DNA of 38,299 nucleotides from Deltaproteobacteria bacterium (GCA_029565465.1 JAKQOD010000314.1:1-38299), one strand, 5' to 3'; counted from the first letter of the stretch, positions 1 through 7,963 are shown. Made by a program: numbers and translations. The notes: a model not told the origin generated them from the letters alone.

Positions 1-1
1 T

Positions 2-475
2 GCGCCGATTTGCGATTTTTCGGTGCAAGGCGATCATGTGCACATGCTGATCGACGCTGCGAACAACAAAGCACTCACCAGCGCGGTGCGCGGCGTATCG
101 ATTCGCGTGGCACGGGCCATCAATAAATTCTGGGGCCGCAAAGGCCGCGTATTCAACGACCGCTATCACGCGCGGCTGCTGCGTTCTCCGACGGAAGTAC
201 TGGTGTCGCGTCGCTACATTTTGAACAACTATCGCAAGCATTTGCCCGAACGGTTAGAAACTGAACGCACGCAGCCGCAAGCGGCGTGGATTGCTGTGAC
301 GCCGAAACATGTCGACGTTGCGCGGCAGATCCTCGAAGCCAAACACTGGATCGATCCGTATTCGTCGGCGTGGCTGCGGCGCAAAGGCGTCGCGTGGCCA
401 ACCGGTCGCAGCTGGACGTTGTCCGACGACGCAGCCGCGAAAGCCGAACGATACTTGGCGCGGCGCCAACGCTAG
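2..475 (+). CDS. REP-associated tyrosine (Y1/HUH) transposase, 5' end missing
   Basis: About 157 residues of a Y1-type transposase of the IS200/REP-associated (RAYT) group are visible. The frame is open to the left edge (A-P-I-C-D-F-S-V-Q-G-D-H-V-H-M), so the start lies outside the window; the GTG at 23 is only the first internal start. The HVH at about residues 12-14 is the metal-binding HUH motif. The RYILNNYRKH segment near 215-240 holds the expected catalytic Tyr in the family's YxxxNP-like position, here NN instead of NP. Family knowledge: these enzymes nick single-stranded DNA, and RAYT members are thought to spread REP-type palindromes and are often single-copy domesticated genes. The C-terminal part (residues about 90-157) is less typical. 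No left or right IS200-like ends can be judged. A tandem-repeat patch follows about 380 bp downstream. Confidence 0.85.
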   Translation, partial: APICDFSVQGDHVHMLIDAANNKALTSAVRGVSIRVARAINKFWGRKGRVFNDRYHARLLRSPTEVLVSRRYILNNYRKHLPERLETERTQPQAAWIAVTPKHVDVARQILEAKHWIDPYSSAWLRRKGVAWPTGRSWTLSDDAAAKAERYLARRQR

Positions 476-855
476 CGCTCACGCGACTGTGGCGCTGCCG
501 TGCGCGCGTTACTGCGGTGCTCGCCGTGCGCCCGTGCTTGCCGGCGGGGCTACACTTCCGACCTACGCTGCCGTGGCCTGCCGTAGTGGGGACGCGCCGC
601 CTCGACAGCTCCACCGCACCGACAGGCGTCGCAGCGCAACTGGTTGTCCCGCACTGCGCCCGTGGCCGCGCTGCGGTACTTTGCTTCTTGGCAGTGCGTT
701 TATGCAAAGCGCCACCTTACGCCCTCGTTGGCTCTGGGTGGCGCCCGTTCATCAGCGCCATCCGCACAATTGTGTCTTCGGGGGCGTCCCATCTGCTGGT
801 TGGTTCACGCGCTGACGTTGGGCCACGCTGGTGTCGCATCACGACAGAACTTGTG

Positions 856-1006
856 ATGAATCGGCAGCCGTGGCCGTGGTCGTGGTCGCCGGTGAATCGG
901 CTGGTCGTGGTCGTGGTCGCCGGGTGAATCGGCTGGTCGTGGTCGCCGGTGAATCGGCTGGTCGTGGTCGTCGGTGAATCGGCTGTCCGTGACCGTGACC
1001 GTGGCC
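856..1006. repeat. Tandem repeat, GTGAATCGGCTG plus GTGGTC hexamers
   Basis: Five consecutive units begin at about 856, 892, 924, 949 and 974. Each opens with (G)TGAATCGGCTG or a one- to few-base variant, followed by a variable number of GTGGTC/GTCGTG hexamers and usually GCCG. Unit length varies between 25 and about 36 bp because the hexamer count varies, as expected for slippage. The two central units (924 and 949) are nearly identical 25-mers. There are no unique spacers, so it is not a CRISPR array. Confidence 0.8.
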
Positions 1007-1024
1007 CGCCACCGTCACATAAAA

Positions 1025-1049
1025 CTCATGCCGCATTCCGACCTGACTC
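1025..1049 (+). repeat. 25-bp dispersed direct repeat, left copy
   Basis: This copy begins CTCATGCCGC and ends GACTC. It matches 4288-4312 at 23 of 25 positions in the same orientation, and both copies follow an A-run. The two copies bracket the A/T-richer segment carrying the large lipoprotein gene. Confidence 0.7.
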
Positions 1050-1404
1050 TGGGATATCAAACTCAAGAATAATCCAACCATGTAAGCCTTGGACGACTCT
1101 GTGAAGTAAGTCGATCTCAATTTGCCACGCGCGTTTTTGTTCTACAGTGTCGGCGAATGGGCTGGCAGTGGCGAGTACGCCGATTACGGCGATTGTCTCT
1201 GTATCGAGGAAGCTAGCAATCGTGGCGCTATACCAACCGGCCGATGCAGTCGCTGTGGCGATCGGTGATGGCGACATTGATGCATTGTGCCGCATTCTGC
1301 ATCTCACGAATGGGCATCGCGTTAAGTTTCAATCAGCTATTGAGCATTTATGGCGCAACATTTTACGACCACGTCTCTGAGCAGGCATCTGCCTAGACCA
1401 CGAC

Positions 1405-3987
1405 CTAAATCTTCAGTTTGGCGACCCATCCGCCAGTAGTGGTTACAGCCCGAAAGGATCCGCCGACAATAAGTCGGTCGGTTGTTGGCAATGCCGAATC
1501 TCTGACATCTACGCCACAAAACCCAGCGGAGCAGGAAAACGATAGTCTGGATGGCATGTCGATACGAGTAGGGAATGCGACGCTAGTAAATCCTGCGACA
1601 ATATTGGCGGTTCGTTCGCGGACGTACACCGTGGTGTTTCCAATGCGCGCAATTGAGTTGTTGGCAAAAGTCGAGAACGCAAAGAGGTCTTCCGTCAGAA
1701 GTGTTTGCCTCTGCCACGCGTTGTCGTAGCGCGCAAACGACAACGAGCTATGACCTGAGGCAACGCAAGTAAAGCCATTCAGTTCATTTGTAACGATGCC
1801 TCCGACGTAGCCCGGGCAGACCGATTCGTGAGTTTCGACGAGATTGCCACTCAACGTGTAGATCAAAATATCGGTCGATTCCGCGCCCGAATACTCTACA
1901 TTTGTAGCGATACGGCCATCTGCACCGAACGCCACTGAGCCGTGGCAAAAGCGAGGAAGGGGTTTTGTCCAAAGTAGGTCGCCGTTTGCGGCGAACAACG
2001 CAATTGAGTTGTTTGCTTGCACGGCGATTTGGTCGAGGTCATTGATCGCCATTGGGCGACCGTTACGGACCATTCCACAACGAACGAGATTGGTGTCGCG
2101 CTGCCAAACAACCTGACCGGCAGCATCCAATCTAGTTATGTCGCCACTTACCAATACAATGATTGAGCCGTTCGATCCCGCGGTCGCCCATCCCGGTGTG
2201 GTTGAGTTGTGCCAAAGTATCGCGCCTGCACTGTTCAATCGATACGTGCCGTCTTCGGTTCCAACCAGCAGATCGCCGTTGTTGAGTACCACTGTAGATA
2301 GGACGGGCGCTGGGAGGAGAACCCGCCATTCCTCATCGATGTGACGATTGAAAGTCACTGTCACCACAGAGCCGACATCGCGTGGCAGATTGCAGGTTCC
2401 AGCGGAGACGCAGTCCCCGCTCAGGCCTACAATAATATCAACAGCTGACGTTGTAACAATGCTTGCCGTTTCACCTGGTAGTCTCTCGACGTCGCACGAT
2501 GTCGTGCAAACTTGGCGTGCGCCCGACTCATGGGTAACTGTAACTTCGCCAACGCCATTACCCTCAAAAAGTAGGCGCAGCTTGGGTTGGACGACGGTGA
2601 CGGGAATAGCTGCAGTTTTACCGGCAAACGACGCTGAAATTGAGAACGCGCCAACAAGCACACCACGAACACGCTGAGATGGAGAGCCAGCGACTAATGT
2701 TAGTGCGGTAGATGATACGGTCCAGCTAGCCTGATCGGACACATCCAAAGAAGTGCCATCACTATAAAGTGCCGACGCGATAACGCGCTGTTCTTCACCG
2801 CGTGCGAGAGTCAAACTCGTCGGCGACAGTTGAATTGCAGTAACAGTCGCAGGCAGAACCGTCACATCACAAACGACTTGAAAGCCATCGAACAACACTT
2901 CAACGGACGTCACTCCTTCGCGAATCGCAGTAATATTGCCTCGGGTCAAGGAACTAGAAATCGTCGCGATAGCCGGATCTGAAGAGCGCCAATTGGCACT
3001 ATCTGTTACGTCCACCATAGTTCCATCGGTGAATGTGGCGATCAGGGCCAGCTGTTTGTTTGTGCCTGCAGGTATGGCAACACTTGTTTCGGAGATATTG
3101 ATACCGACAACCTCAGCCGCTCCAACCACAACAAACGCAGCTGCTGCTATTTGATTTTGCGAAACGCGGATTGTTGTTTGACCAACACCTTTTGCATATA
3201 CAAGGCCGCGATCCAATGCACCGTTGGATACCTCGGCTATCGCGGCATCATCGGTCACCCAATGGGCCGACGACGTGATGTCGCGATGAGAGCCGTCACT
3301 AAATGCGCCTATTGCCCTGAGTTGCGCTGATAACCCTTTAGCGAATGCCAAGCCCGTTGGTGCAATGTCGATTTGTTGCAAAGCTGCGTCAACAACAGCA
3401 AAGGTTCCTTCGGCAACAATCGGATCTTTGCTCGCGTTAACTTGGCAGTTTCCAACGATGTGAGCCGTTACTTGTCCGTTTGAATTGACAGTACAGCTGG
3501 TCCCTTGAGTCGACCAGGTCACATATTGGGTGACATCAACCACCTGGCCGTTCGAATAGCCACCTATTGCTTGAAGTTGTGCGCTAATTCCTAGAGGCAA
3601 GTTCGTTGGTACTGCGGCGATTGTCAATGATAGCAGGCGTGCGTCAAGTACTGTCACTGCGGCGCTTCTAAGTAAACTCTGACAATTCGCTGTTATGCTT
3701 GCCATACCAGGTGTCTGTCCAACCACTGTGCCGGCGGAGACAACAACGTGAGTTGGCGCGCTCGACGTCCACGCGCAGGTCGACGTCAGCTCGCGCAGTT
3801 CACCGTTGTCGTATTGACCGATTGCATGAAGTTGGACGGTCTCTCCAGCGGCCAGCTGTAAGTTCTCGGTGCTCAATTGCACGCTTAGTAATTTTGTCGA
3901 GGTTGGCTCGGTATCATCATTGCCTGAGCAGTTCCAGCTGAGACATATGAGTGACAGCAGGAAGACACGAACCCAAAACTTCACCAT
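1405..3987 (-). CDS. Large exported Ig-like (Big_2) and beta-propeller lipoprotein
   Basis: 860 residues. The N-terminus has a basic start, a hydrophobic segment and Cys20 after LSWN, a weak lipobox, so it is probably a lipoprotein or at least exported. About five bacterial Ig-like repeats of 85-90 residues follow (roughly 30-470), each with the A-I-G-x-Y/F-S-x-G, D-V-T and W-x-S signature of the Big_2 family. Residues about 470-560 form a four-Cys module ending in V-T-V-T-F, like the C-x3-C...C-x4-C modules of many secreted bacterial proteins. Residues 565-860 repeat L-x-x-x-G-x-x-x-W or D-x-x-G-x-x-x-W strands, typical of a PQQ-like beta-propeller. The likely role is surface adhesion or binding; no catalytic residues are apparent. 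The gene is isolated, its codons look more A/T-rich than its neighbours', and it sits between two 25-bp direct repeats, which suggests acquisition by transfer. Confidence 0.85.
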   Translation of the reverse strand: MVKFWVRVFLLSLICLSWNCSGNDDTEPTSTKLLSVQLSTENLQLAAGETVQLHAIGQYDNGELRELTSTCAWTSSAPTHVVVSAGTVVGQTPGMASITANCQSLLRSAAVTVLDARLLSLTIAAVPTNLPLGISAQLQAIGGYSNGQVVDVTQYVTWSTQGTSCTVNSNGQVTAHIVGNCQVNASKDPIVAEGTFAVVDAALQQIDIAPTGLAFAKGLSAQLRAIGAFSDGSHRDITSSAHWVTDDAAIAEVSNGALDRGLVYAKGVGQTTIRVSQNQIAAAAFVVVGAAEVVGINISETSVAIPAGTNKQLALIATFTDGTMVDVTDSANWRSSDPAIATISSSLTRGNITAIREGVTSVEVLFDGFQVVCDVTVLPATVTAIQLSPTSLTLARGEEQRVIASALYSDGTSLDVSDQASWTVSSTALTLVAGSPSQRVRGVLVGAFSISASFAGKTAAIPVTVVQPKLRLLFEGNGVGEVTVTHESGARQVCTTSCDVERLPGETASIVTTSAVDIIVGLSGDCVSAGTCNLPRDVGSVVTVTFNRHIDEEWRVLLPAPVLSTVVLNNGDLLVGTEDGTYRLNSAGAILWHNSTTPGWATAGSNGSIIVLVSGDITRLDAAGQVVWQRDTNLVRCGMVRNGRPMAINDLDQIAVQANNSIALFAANGDLLWTKPLPRFCHGSVAFGADGRIATNVEYSGAESTDILIYTLSGNLVETHESVCPGYVGGIVTNELNGFTCVASGHSSLSFARYDNAWQRQTLLTEDLFAFSTFANNSIARIGNTTVYVRERTANIVAGFTSVAFPTRIDMPSRLSFSCSAGFCGVDVRDSALPTTDRLIVGGSFRAVTTTGGWVAKLKI

Positions 3988-4337
3988 CGAAACACCATTC
4001 TTTCCGAAGGCGGCACGTTAGGCCGTGGAGCGTTGATGCGCAAGTTCGATTCTTCGGTGAATAGATGCTGGCTTGGGATAGCTTGAAGGATTCTGCTTGC
4101 TGACCCAGCAAATAGTCAAAGAGTCCGAGCGCGAAAAATTCGGCGTTTCGGCGAATTCTGAAAGTGGGTCGATGCGTCGAGGCAAACTGGTGGAGCAAGC
4201 CTTTTGTCTATCTGCGCGCAAAAAAACGCTTCGGGGCAGAAAACGGCAATTTCGAAACCGATCTACACCGCGATCGCACTCAAAAACCTCATGCCGCGTT
4301 CCGACCCGACTCAATCCGGTTGCGCTACCGTCGGTGC
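3988..4337. other. Divergent intergenic region with A/T-rich remnant
   Basis: 350 bp between the large lipoprotein (minus) and the glutathione transferase (plus). Frames in both directions are open for 60-100 codons but show no family I recognise and no good ribosome site. The first 300 bp share the A/T-rich character of the lipoprotein gene; composition shifts back around the right-hand 25-bp repeat (4288-4312), just before the transferase start. Promoters for both flanking genes should lie here, but I could not identify convincing -35/-10 boxes. Confidence 0.5.
4288..4312 (+). repeat. 25-bp dispersed direct repeat, right copy
   Basis: Same orientation as the copy at 1025-1049, with two substitutions (A/G and T/C). 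It ends 25 bp before the glutathione transferase start codon, so it could also carry part of that gene's promoter or leader. Confidence 0.7.
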
Positions 4338-5003
4338 ATGACGAATCTGACGCTGTACGGGGAGTCGAATTGGGTGAGCCCGTGGGTGTTGCACGCGATG
4401 GTGGCGCTCGAAGAAAAGCAGTTGCCATATGAACTGCAACTAGTGCCGCTGCCGATTCCAACTGGGCAGCGCGCCGAATTCGAAGATCACGCCGTGCTCG
4501 GGCGTGTGCCGATTTTGCGCCACGGCGATGTGTGGATCTCAGAGTCGTTGGCGATTTCCGAGTATCTTGCCGAAACGTTTCCCATCCCGAATCACCCACG
4601 CATTTTTCCTGCCGATCTAGTCGAACGCGCGCGTGCCCGGCAAGTGATGTCGATGCTGCGCACGAGCTTGTTCGCGTTGCGCGAAGCGCGGCCAACGTCG
4701 TCGGTGTTTGCAGTCACTAAACACAACACCACGAACAATGATGCTACGCCGCTATCACCGGCTGCTTCTGCCGACGCCGCCGAATTGATTCGCGTTGCCA
4801 CTCGCTTGGTTCAGCCTGGCGCAATCAGCATGTTTGCGCATTGGTGCATCGCCGATATCGATCTTGGCTTGGCGTTGATGCGCTTGGTCGCCAACAACGA
4901 CAGCTTGCCAGCGCCTCTTGCAACGTATGCGCGCGCGCAATTCGCTCGACCGAGTGCGCAGGTTTATCTTCGCAATGTGCCAGACGCGGCCTCCGTCGGT
5001 TGA
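4338..5003 (+). CDS. yfcF: Glutathione S-transferase, YfcF-like
   Basis: 221 residues, close to the length of E. coli YfcF (about 214). The start at 4338 gives M-T-N-L-T-L-Y-G, the usual first beta strand of the thioredoxin-like domain; the frame is open further upstream but without family-like sequence. Recognised blocks are S-P-W-V-L-H-A-M-V-A-L-E-E-K (helix 1, with the active-site Ser region), G-R-V-P-I-L and E-S-L-A-I-S-E-Y-L (the VP and ES glutathione-binding motifs), then R-A-R-A-R-Q-V-M...R-P-T-S-S-V-F and W-C-I-A-D-I-D-L-G-L in the helical domain, all matching the YfcF group. The role is a cytosolic glutathione-dependent transferase or peroxidase linked to oxidative stress. The end is intact, but the sequence directly after the stop is the tail of an unrelated acyltransferase in another frame, so a deletion joined the two. 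Confidence 0.9.
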   Translation: MTNLTLYGESNWVSPWVLHAMVALEEKQLPYELQLVPLPIPTGQRAEFEDHAVLGRVPILRHGDVWISESLAISEYLAETFPIPNHPRIFPADLVERARARQVMSMLRTSLFALREARPTSSVFAVTKHNTTNNDATPLSPAASADAAELIRVATRLVQPGAISMFAHWCIADIDLGLALMRLVANNDSLPAPLATYARAQFARPSAQVYLRNVPDAASVG

Positions 5004-5004
5004 G

Positions 5005-5082
5005 TTCGCTGCTGTTGTTAGTCGCGTCGCTGCGAACACCCTTGTTGCAGGTGTGCCAGCGAAGGTTCTCAAGTGGTTGTAG
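5005..5082 (+). pseudogene. Remnant: C-terminus of a hexapeptide-repeat acyltransferase
   Basis: In a frame different from the flanking genes, 25 codons ending at TAG 5080-5082 read A-A-V-V-S-R-V-A-A-N-T-L-V-A-G-V-P-A-K-V followed by L-K-W-L. This matches the standard end of left-handed beta-helix (LbH) acetyltransferases such as the serine, maltose and sugar O-acetyltransferase families: S-V-V-T-[RK]-D-V-P-P-x-[ST]-x-V-A-G-x-P-A-K-V-I-[KR]. None of the hexapeptide coils that should precede it is present; upstream the frame enters the glutathione transferase gene. I read it as the 3' stub of a gene whose front was deleted. It is not expected to make a functional product. Confidence 0.75.
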
Positions 5083-5123
5083 TTACAGCTGCAGCGCCAT
5101 CACTTCATGTTACCGTCGGTCGC

Positions 5124-5555
5124 ATGACGCCTCGGTTCATCGTGGTCACAAGCGCAGCGCTGCTGAGCTGCACACGGCCAACGCCGATAGTGCCGGTCGC
5201 CCCGGTTGCGCCAGAGGTGTACGTGCTGCGTCGGCTCGATAAGATTGCGGTTAACGCGTGCCGCCTCGTCGGTGAACGAACGCCGATCAAAAACATGGAT
5301 CTTGCGCCGTTGCTCAATGCGATGGGGCAGGGCTGCGAAGCGGATGTCGCTACTGGACATCAGCTCACGCTTGCCGACGGCAAGCTGAATGTCTTCGAAT
5401 ACGAACCGCCGTCGAAATCCTGTAACATCATCTTTGACATGCACGGTGAGCGCGGCGAATTTCTGGCGGCGTTTCACAACTACATTCAATACGGTTGTAT
5501 TCGACGAGTCCAAGGCGCCTGGTTGCTGGACTTCGGCACGATTATGCAAGAGTAG
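5124..5555 (+). CDS. Small lipoprotein of unknown function
   Basis: 143 residues from ATG 5124. An upstream GTG at 5073 would prepend 17 residues that spoil the signal peptide, so the shorter form is preferred. M-T-P-R-F-I-V-V-T-S-A-A-L-L-S-C gives a lipobox with Cys16, followed by a Pro/Val-rich linker (P-I-V-P-V-A-P-V-A-P). The mature part has three further Cys and a central polar/aliphatic pattern. I recognise no family. It is followed at 63 bp by another lipoprotein gene on the same strand, so the two may be co-transcribed. The upstream 40 bp overlap the acyltransferase stub. Confidence 0.7.
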   Translation: MTPRFIVVTSAALLSCTRPTPIVPVAPVAPEVYVLRRLDKIAVNACRLVGERTPIKNMDLAPLLNAMGQGCEADVATGHQLTLADGKLNVFEYEPPSKSCNIIFDMHGERGEFLAAFHNYIQYGCIRRVQGAWLLDFGTIMQE

Positions 5556-5618
5556 GCATCGCGCGGTGCAGCGCAGTTCCATTTTGCTTCTGCACCATTC
5601 GCTTGCTACTACCTATCG

Positions 5619-6299
5619 ATGAAAGCGTGGTTACTCGTCAGTATCGTTGCGGCAGTTGGCGGGGCTGCAATAAGTTGTTCGTCGCCGAGGCCGACGATGG
5701 AATCAGCGCCGCTGCCACCGCCTTCGACATCTGCTAACGTAGCAACGCCGGTAGCCGGCGCTGTCGCGCAGCCAACACCAACGGTAGCCGCCGACTCGGC
5801 GACTGCCGCGCAACTGCCTGCATATTTACAACGCATGTCACATGCAGATCTTTACGCCCGCGTCGGTGGCAAAATCGTTGATGCACCAGCGGCAGATCTT
5901 GCAGTGCTGCAGGGCTACGTCGCGTGGGCGAACAAAGGGCCGCTGCAGGAGCCCAGCGGGCAACGGCTCACCATCATGACCGCCAAAACACGCTACGCCG
6001 TCGGCGAAGAGGTCCGTGTCATTCATGTGCATGAAGCAACCAAGCCCGGCGTTGAGCTCTATGTCATGGGGCCGAAGACGGCCTACGGCAAATTCGTCGA
6101 TGGCGTGCTCGTTGGCCCAGCTACTGCGCCTGATACTAGCTACGACGGTGCCGTGGTGCCGAGCCCGTATATCGACCATAATTATGAAGTCTCCGTGCAC
6201 AACCTCGCTGCGGGCACGCACAAGCTGCAGTGGAAGACCGTCACGTTATCGGGCCCCACGCAGTTGGTATCGAACGAGTTAGTCGTCGACGTGCGCTAG
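5619..6299 (+). CDS. Lipoprotein with Pro/Ala linker and beta-rich C-terminal domain
   Basis: 226 residues. M-K-A-W-L-L-V-S-I-V-A-A-V-G-G-A-A-I-S-C is a classical lipoprotein signal with Cys20. Residues 21-62 are a Pro/Ala/Thr/Ser-rich linker of the kind that spans the periplasm or cell surface. Residues about 65-105 are helical, and 110-226 carry alternating hydrophobic strands (Y-A-V-G-E-E-V-R-V-I-H-V-H-E and later V-S-N-E-L-V-V-D-V) resembling an Ig-like beta sandwich. The family is unknown. It lies 63 bp after the previous lipoprotein and 48 bp before the exported DJ-1/PfpI-like gene on the same strand, a possible three-gene unit. Confidence 0.75.
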   Translation: MKAWLLVSIVAAVGGAAISCSSPRPTMESAPLPPPSTSANVATPVAGAVAQPTPTVAADSATAAQLPAYLQRMSHADLYARVGGKIVDAPAADLAVLQGYVAWANKGPLQEPSGQRLTIMTAKTRYAVGEEVRVIHVHEATKPGVELYVMGPKTAYGKFVDGVLVGPATAPDTSYDGAVVPSPYIDHNYEVSVHNLAAGTHKLQWKTVTLSGPTQLVSNELVVDVR

Positions 6300-6347
6300 C
6301 AGTTCGCACGTGCACCGCTTGGCGGCGCGGCATGATACCAATCCAGC

Positions 6348-7217
6348 ATGGCGAAAGATTCCGTTGATCGTCGACAGCTCCTAACCCAAATGCTGTCGCT
6401 GTTGCCTGCGTCTGCGCTGCTATCGTGTAGTCGCAGTGGCGCGTCATCAAGCCCTGGCCCTGGCCCTGGCCCTGGCCCGCAGTTGCCGCAAGCCCCAAGC
6501 GCGCCAGCGGCGGACCACGACATGTCGGCCTACAATATTCCGAGCGGTCCGCCGCAGCAAATTGTGATGCTGGCGTATCAAGGCATGACGGCCCTCGACT
6601 TGGTTGGGCCACAGTTCTTTTTCGCAACGCTGGGTAACGTCGAGGTGCATCTGATTGCCAAGACGGCTGGCCCTATCGTTACCGACACCGGGTTAGAGAT
6701 CGTTGCAACGAAGACCTTTGAACAGTGCCCAAGCAAGATTGATGCGTTGTTTGTGCCGGGCGGCACCACCGGCACTGTGGCTGTCATGAAAGATCGTGCA
6801 CAGCTAGATTTTGTTGCATCGTGCGCTGCGCACGCGACGTGGGTTACCAGTGTGTGCACTGGTGCGCTCATTCTTGGTGCTGCAGGCGCGCTCAAAGGCT
6901 ATCGCGCGACCACGCATTGGGCCGCCCGCGATCTGTTGCAAGATTGTGGTGCGACGTACGGCGACGAGCGTGTTGTGCGCGATCGTAATCGCGTCACCGG
7001 CGCTGGTGTTAGCGCTGGCCTCGATCTAGGCATCACGCTAGCACAGCTCATGCGTGGACCAGCGATGGCCGAAGGGCTCACCCTGGCTGCTGAGTACGCG
7101 CCTGCGCCGCCGGTTGTGATCAACGCCAAAACGCCAGACTCGTCGCCAACGGCAGGTATGTTGCGCATGATGTACGCGCCGTTTGTCGCAGAAGCCAAGC
7201 TCGCGCTCGCGCTGTAA
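6348..7217 (+). CDS. Exported DJ-1/PfpI-family protein (isonitrile hydratase-like)
   Basis: 289 residues. Residues 1-27 hold a twin-arginine-like D-R-R-Q-L-L followed by a hydrophobic stretch and the lipobox A-L-L-S-C (Cys27), so it is a probable Tat-exported lipoprotein. A linker follows with a P-G-P-G-P-G run encoded by four CCCTGG repeats. Residues about 70-250 are a DJ-1/PfpI (class I glutamine-amidotransferase-like) domain: Y-Q-G-M-T-A-L-D-L-V-G-P, A-L-F-V-P-G-G and the nucleophile elbow V-T-S-V-C-T-G-A with Cys170, then R-A-T-T-H-W and Y-G-D-E-R-V-V-R-D. This pattern is closest to isonitrile hydratase (InhA) and to the sensory domain of GlxA-type AraC regulators, here without a DNA-binding domain. 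Family members are usually cytosolic, so the export signal is the odd feature. The substrate is unknown. Confidence 0.87.
   Translation: MAKDSVDRRQLLTQMLSLLPASALLSCSRSGASSSPGPGPGPGPQLPQAPSAPAADHDMSAYNIPSGPPQQIVMLAYQGMTALDLVGPQFFFATLGNVEVHLIAKTAGPIVTDTGLEIVATKTFEQCPSKIDALFVPGGTTGTVAVMKDRAQLDFVASCAAHATWVTSVCTGALILGAAGALKGYRATTHWAARDLLQDCGATYGDERVVRDRNRVTGAGVSAGLDLGITLAQLMRGPAMAEGLTLAAEYAPAPPVVINAKTPDSSPTAGMLRMMYAPFVAEAKLALAL
6452..6478 (+). repeat. CCCTGG hexamer repeat inside the exported PfpI-like gene
   Basis: Four perfect CCCTGG units plus a partial one. They encode the alternating Pro-Gly linker between the lipobox and the catalytic domain and keep frame whatever the copy number, so linker length can vary by slippage. 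Confidence 0.85.
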
Positions 7218-7264
7218 ACCCGCGTGGTCCGAAACGCGCCTGCGCTACCCATCATCAGGCTATG

Positions 7265-7771
7265 TCACCGACGGTGATCCCGCACTCCGCGACTGAAACC
7301 TGCACCACCCCATGAACGTGTCGGTGCCACATTCGAACGCCCCCACGTCGTTCGTGGCTGCAAGCCGCCACTGCCCCAGCGATGGTCGCGCACCGTAGGC
7401 ACAAACCCTCCGCGTTGCGGTGCTGGGACAAAGCCGCGTTGAGGTCCCACCCAACCAATTGGTGGGCCCCAACCGACGCCACCTGCAACGACAACGCCCG
7501 GTGGCCCCCAACCAGCGCCGCCACCAGCAACGACGATGCCTGGTGGGCCCCACAACCCATAACTTAGCTCAGGCGTTGGGCTCCACACGCCACCGTTCCA
7601 CTGACCAGGATCGACCGGCTCTAGGAAGGGGCCGCCCCAACGAAAGCTTGGATTCACTGCAGGGTCAACGGCAATCATTCTTGGTCCGCCTACCTGCAGT
7701 GGGGTCGGCGCGCAGGCAACTGCAGTCGATGAGAGTAACGCAAGCGCTGTCGCAACAATGAACTTGTTCAT
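7265..7771 (-). CDS. Gly/Pro/Trp-rich repeat lipoprotein
   Basis: 168 residues. M-N-K-F-I-V-A-T-A-L-A-L-L-S-S-T-A-V-A-C is a good signal with Cys20. The middle (residues about 78-110) consists of repeats of G-W-G-P-P-G-V-V-V-A-G-G, imperfect copies in tandem, followed by Arg/Gly/Trp-rich sequence (R-D-H-R-W-G-S-G-G, R-S-W-G-G-A-G-F, R-D-H-R-R at the end). Low-complexity lipoproteins like this are common in Myxococcota envelopes; function unknown. It is convergent with the PfpI-like gene and divergent from the LysR regulator, and the 222 bp shared with the regulator contain repeated GTTAC motifs, so it could be a target of that regulator. Confidence 0.75.
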   Translation of the reverse strand: MNKFIVATALALLSSTAVACAPTPLQVGGPRMIAVDPAVNPSFRWGGPFLEPVDPGQWNGGVWSPTPELSYGLWGPPGIVVAGGGAGWGPPGVVVAGGVGWGPPIGWVGPQRGFVPAPQRGGFVPTVRDHRWGSGGLQPRTTWGRSNVAPTRSWGGAGFSRGVRDHRR

Positions 7772-7963
7772 AGGGACTCCATGTGTTGGCAGGTAGGTGC
7801 GCGCCGCATCGGCAAGCGCATCACGCGGTTGATCTCACTTGTTACATTTCACGAGATCGAACTTCGATTTGCAGGCGCGCCTCCTGGTTATAGGACTGCT
7901 GGAGCTTGTGTCTTGTAAGGGTAATGCCGTCGGACGCATGTCGCAATTTACGAAATATCTACA

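Larger units (their letters stand above)
476..1404. other. Gene-poor stretch after the transposase
   Basis: About 930 bp in which several frames are open but none gives a recognisable protein; those frames run through simple repeats or lack a plausible start. It contains the tandem-repeat patch (856-1006), an imperfect hairpin at about 994-1017 (9 of 10 pairs) and the left copy of a 25-bp dispersed repeat (1025-1049). From about 1050 the sequence becomes visibly more A/T-rich, matching the gene to the right. A degenerate echo of the repeat unit (GCGAATGGGCTGG) occurs near 1151. I see no RNA gene. Confidence 0.6.

Noticed and set aside
286..927. A 213-codon plus-strand frame spanning the transposase end and the repeat patch
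   Set aside because: It overlaps the transposase in another frame, then translates simple repeats; Arg/Ala/Val low complexity without a start signal.
856..1006. Possible CRISPR array
   Set aside because: Units are contiguous with no unique spacers, and their length varies by whole hexamers; it is a slippage-type tandem repeat.
1147..1380. A 77-codon plus-strand frame and overlapping minus-strand frame
   Set aside because: No family resemblance, no ribosome site, and low-complexity Ala/Val/Ile composition; not supportable as a gene.
3917..4198. A 93-codon minus-strand frame upstream of the large lipoprotein
   Set aside because: It overlaps the lipoprotein's signal-peptide region in another frame and has no recognisable motif; kept only as part of the intergenic description.
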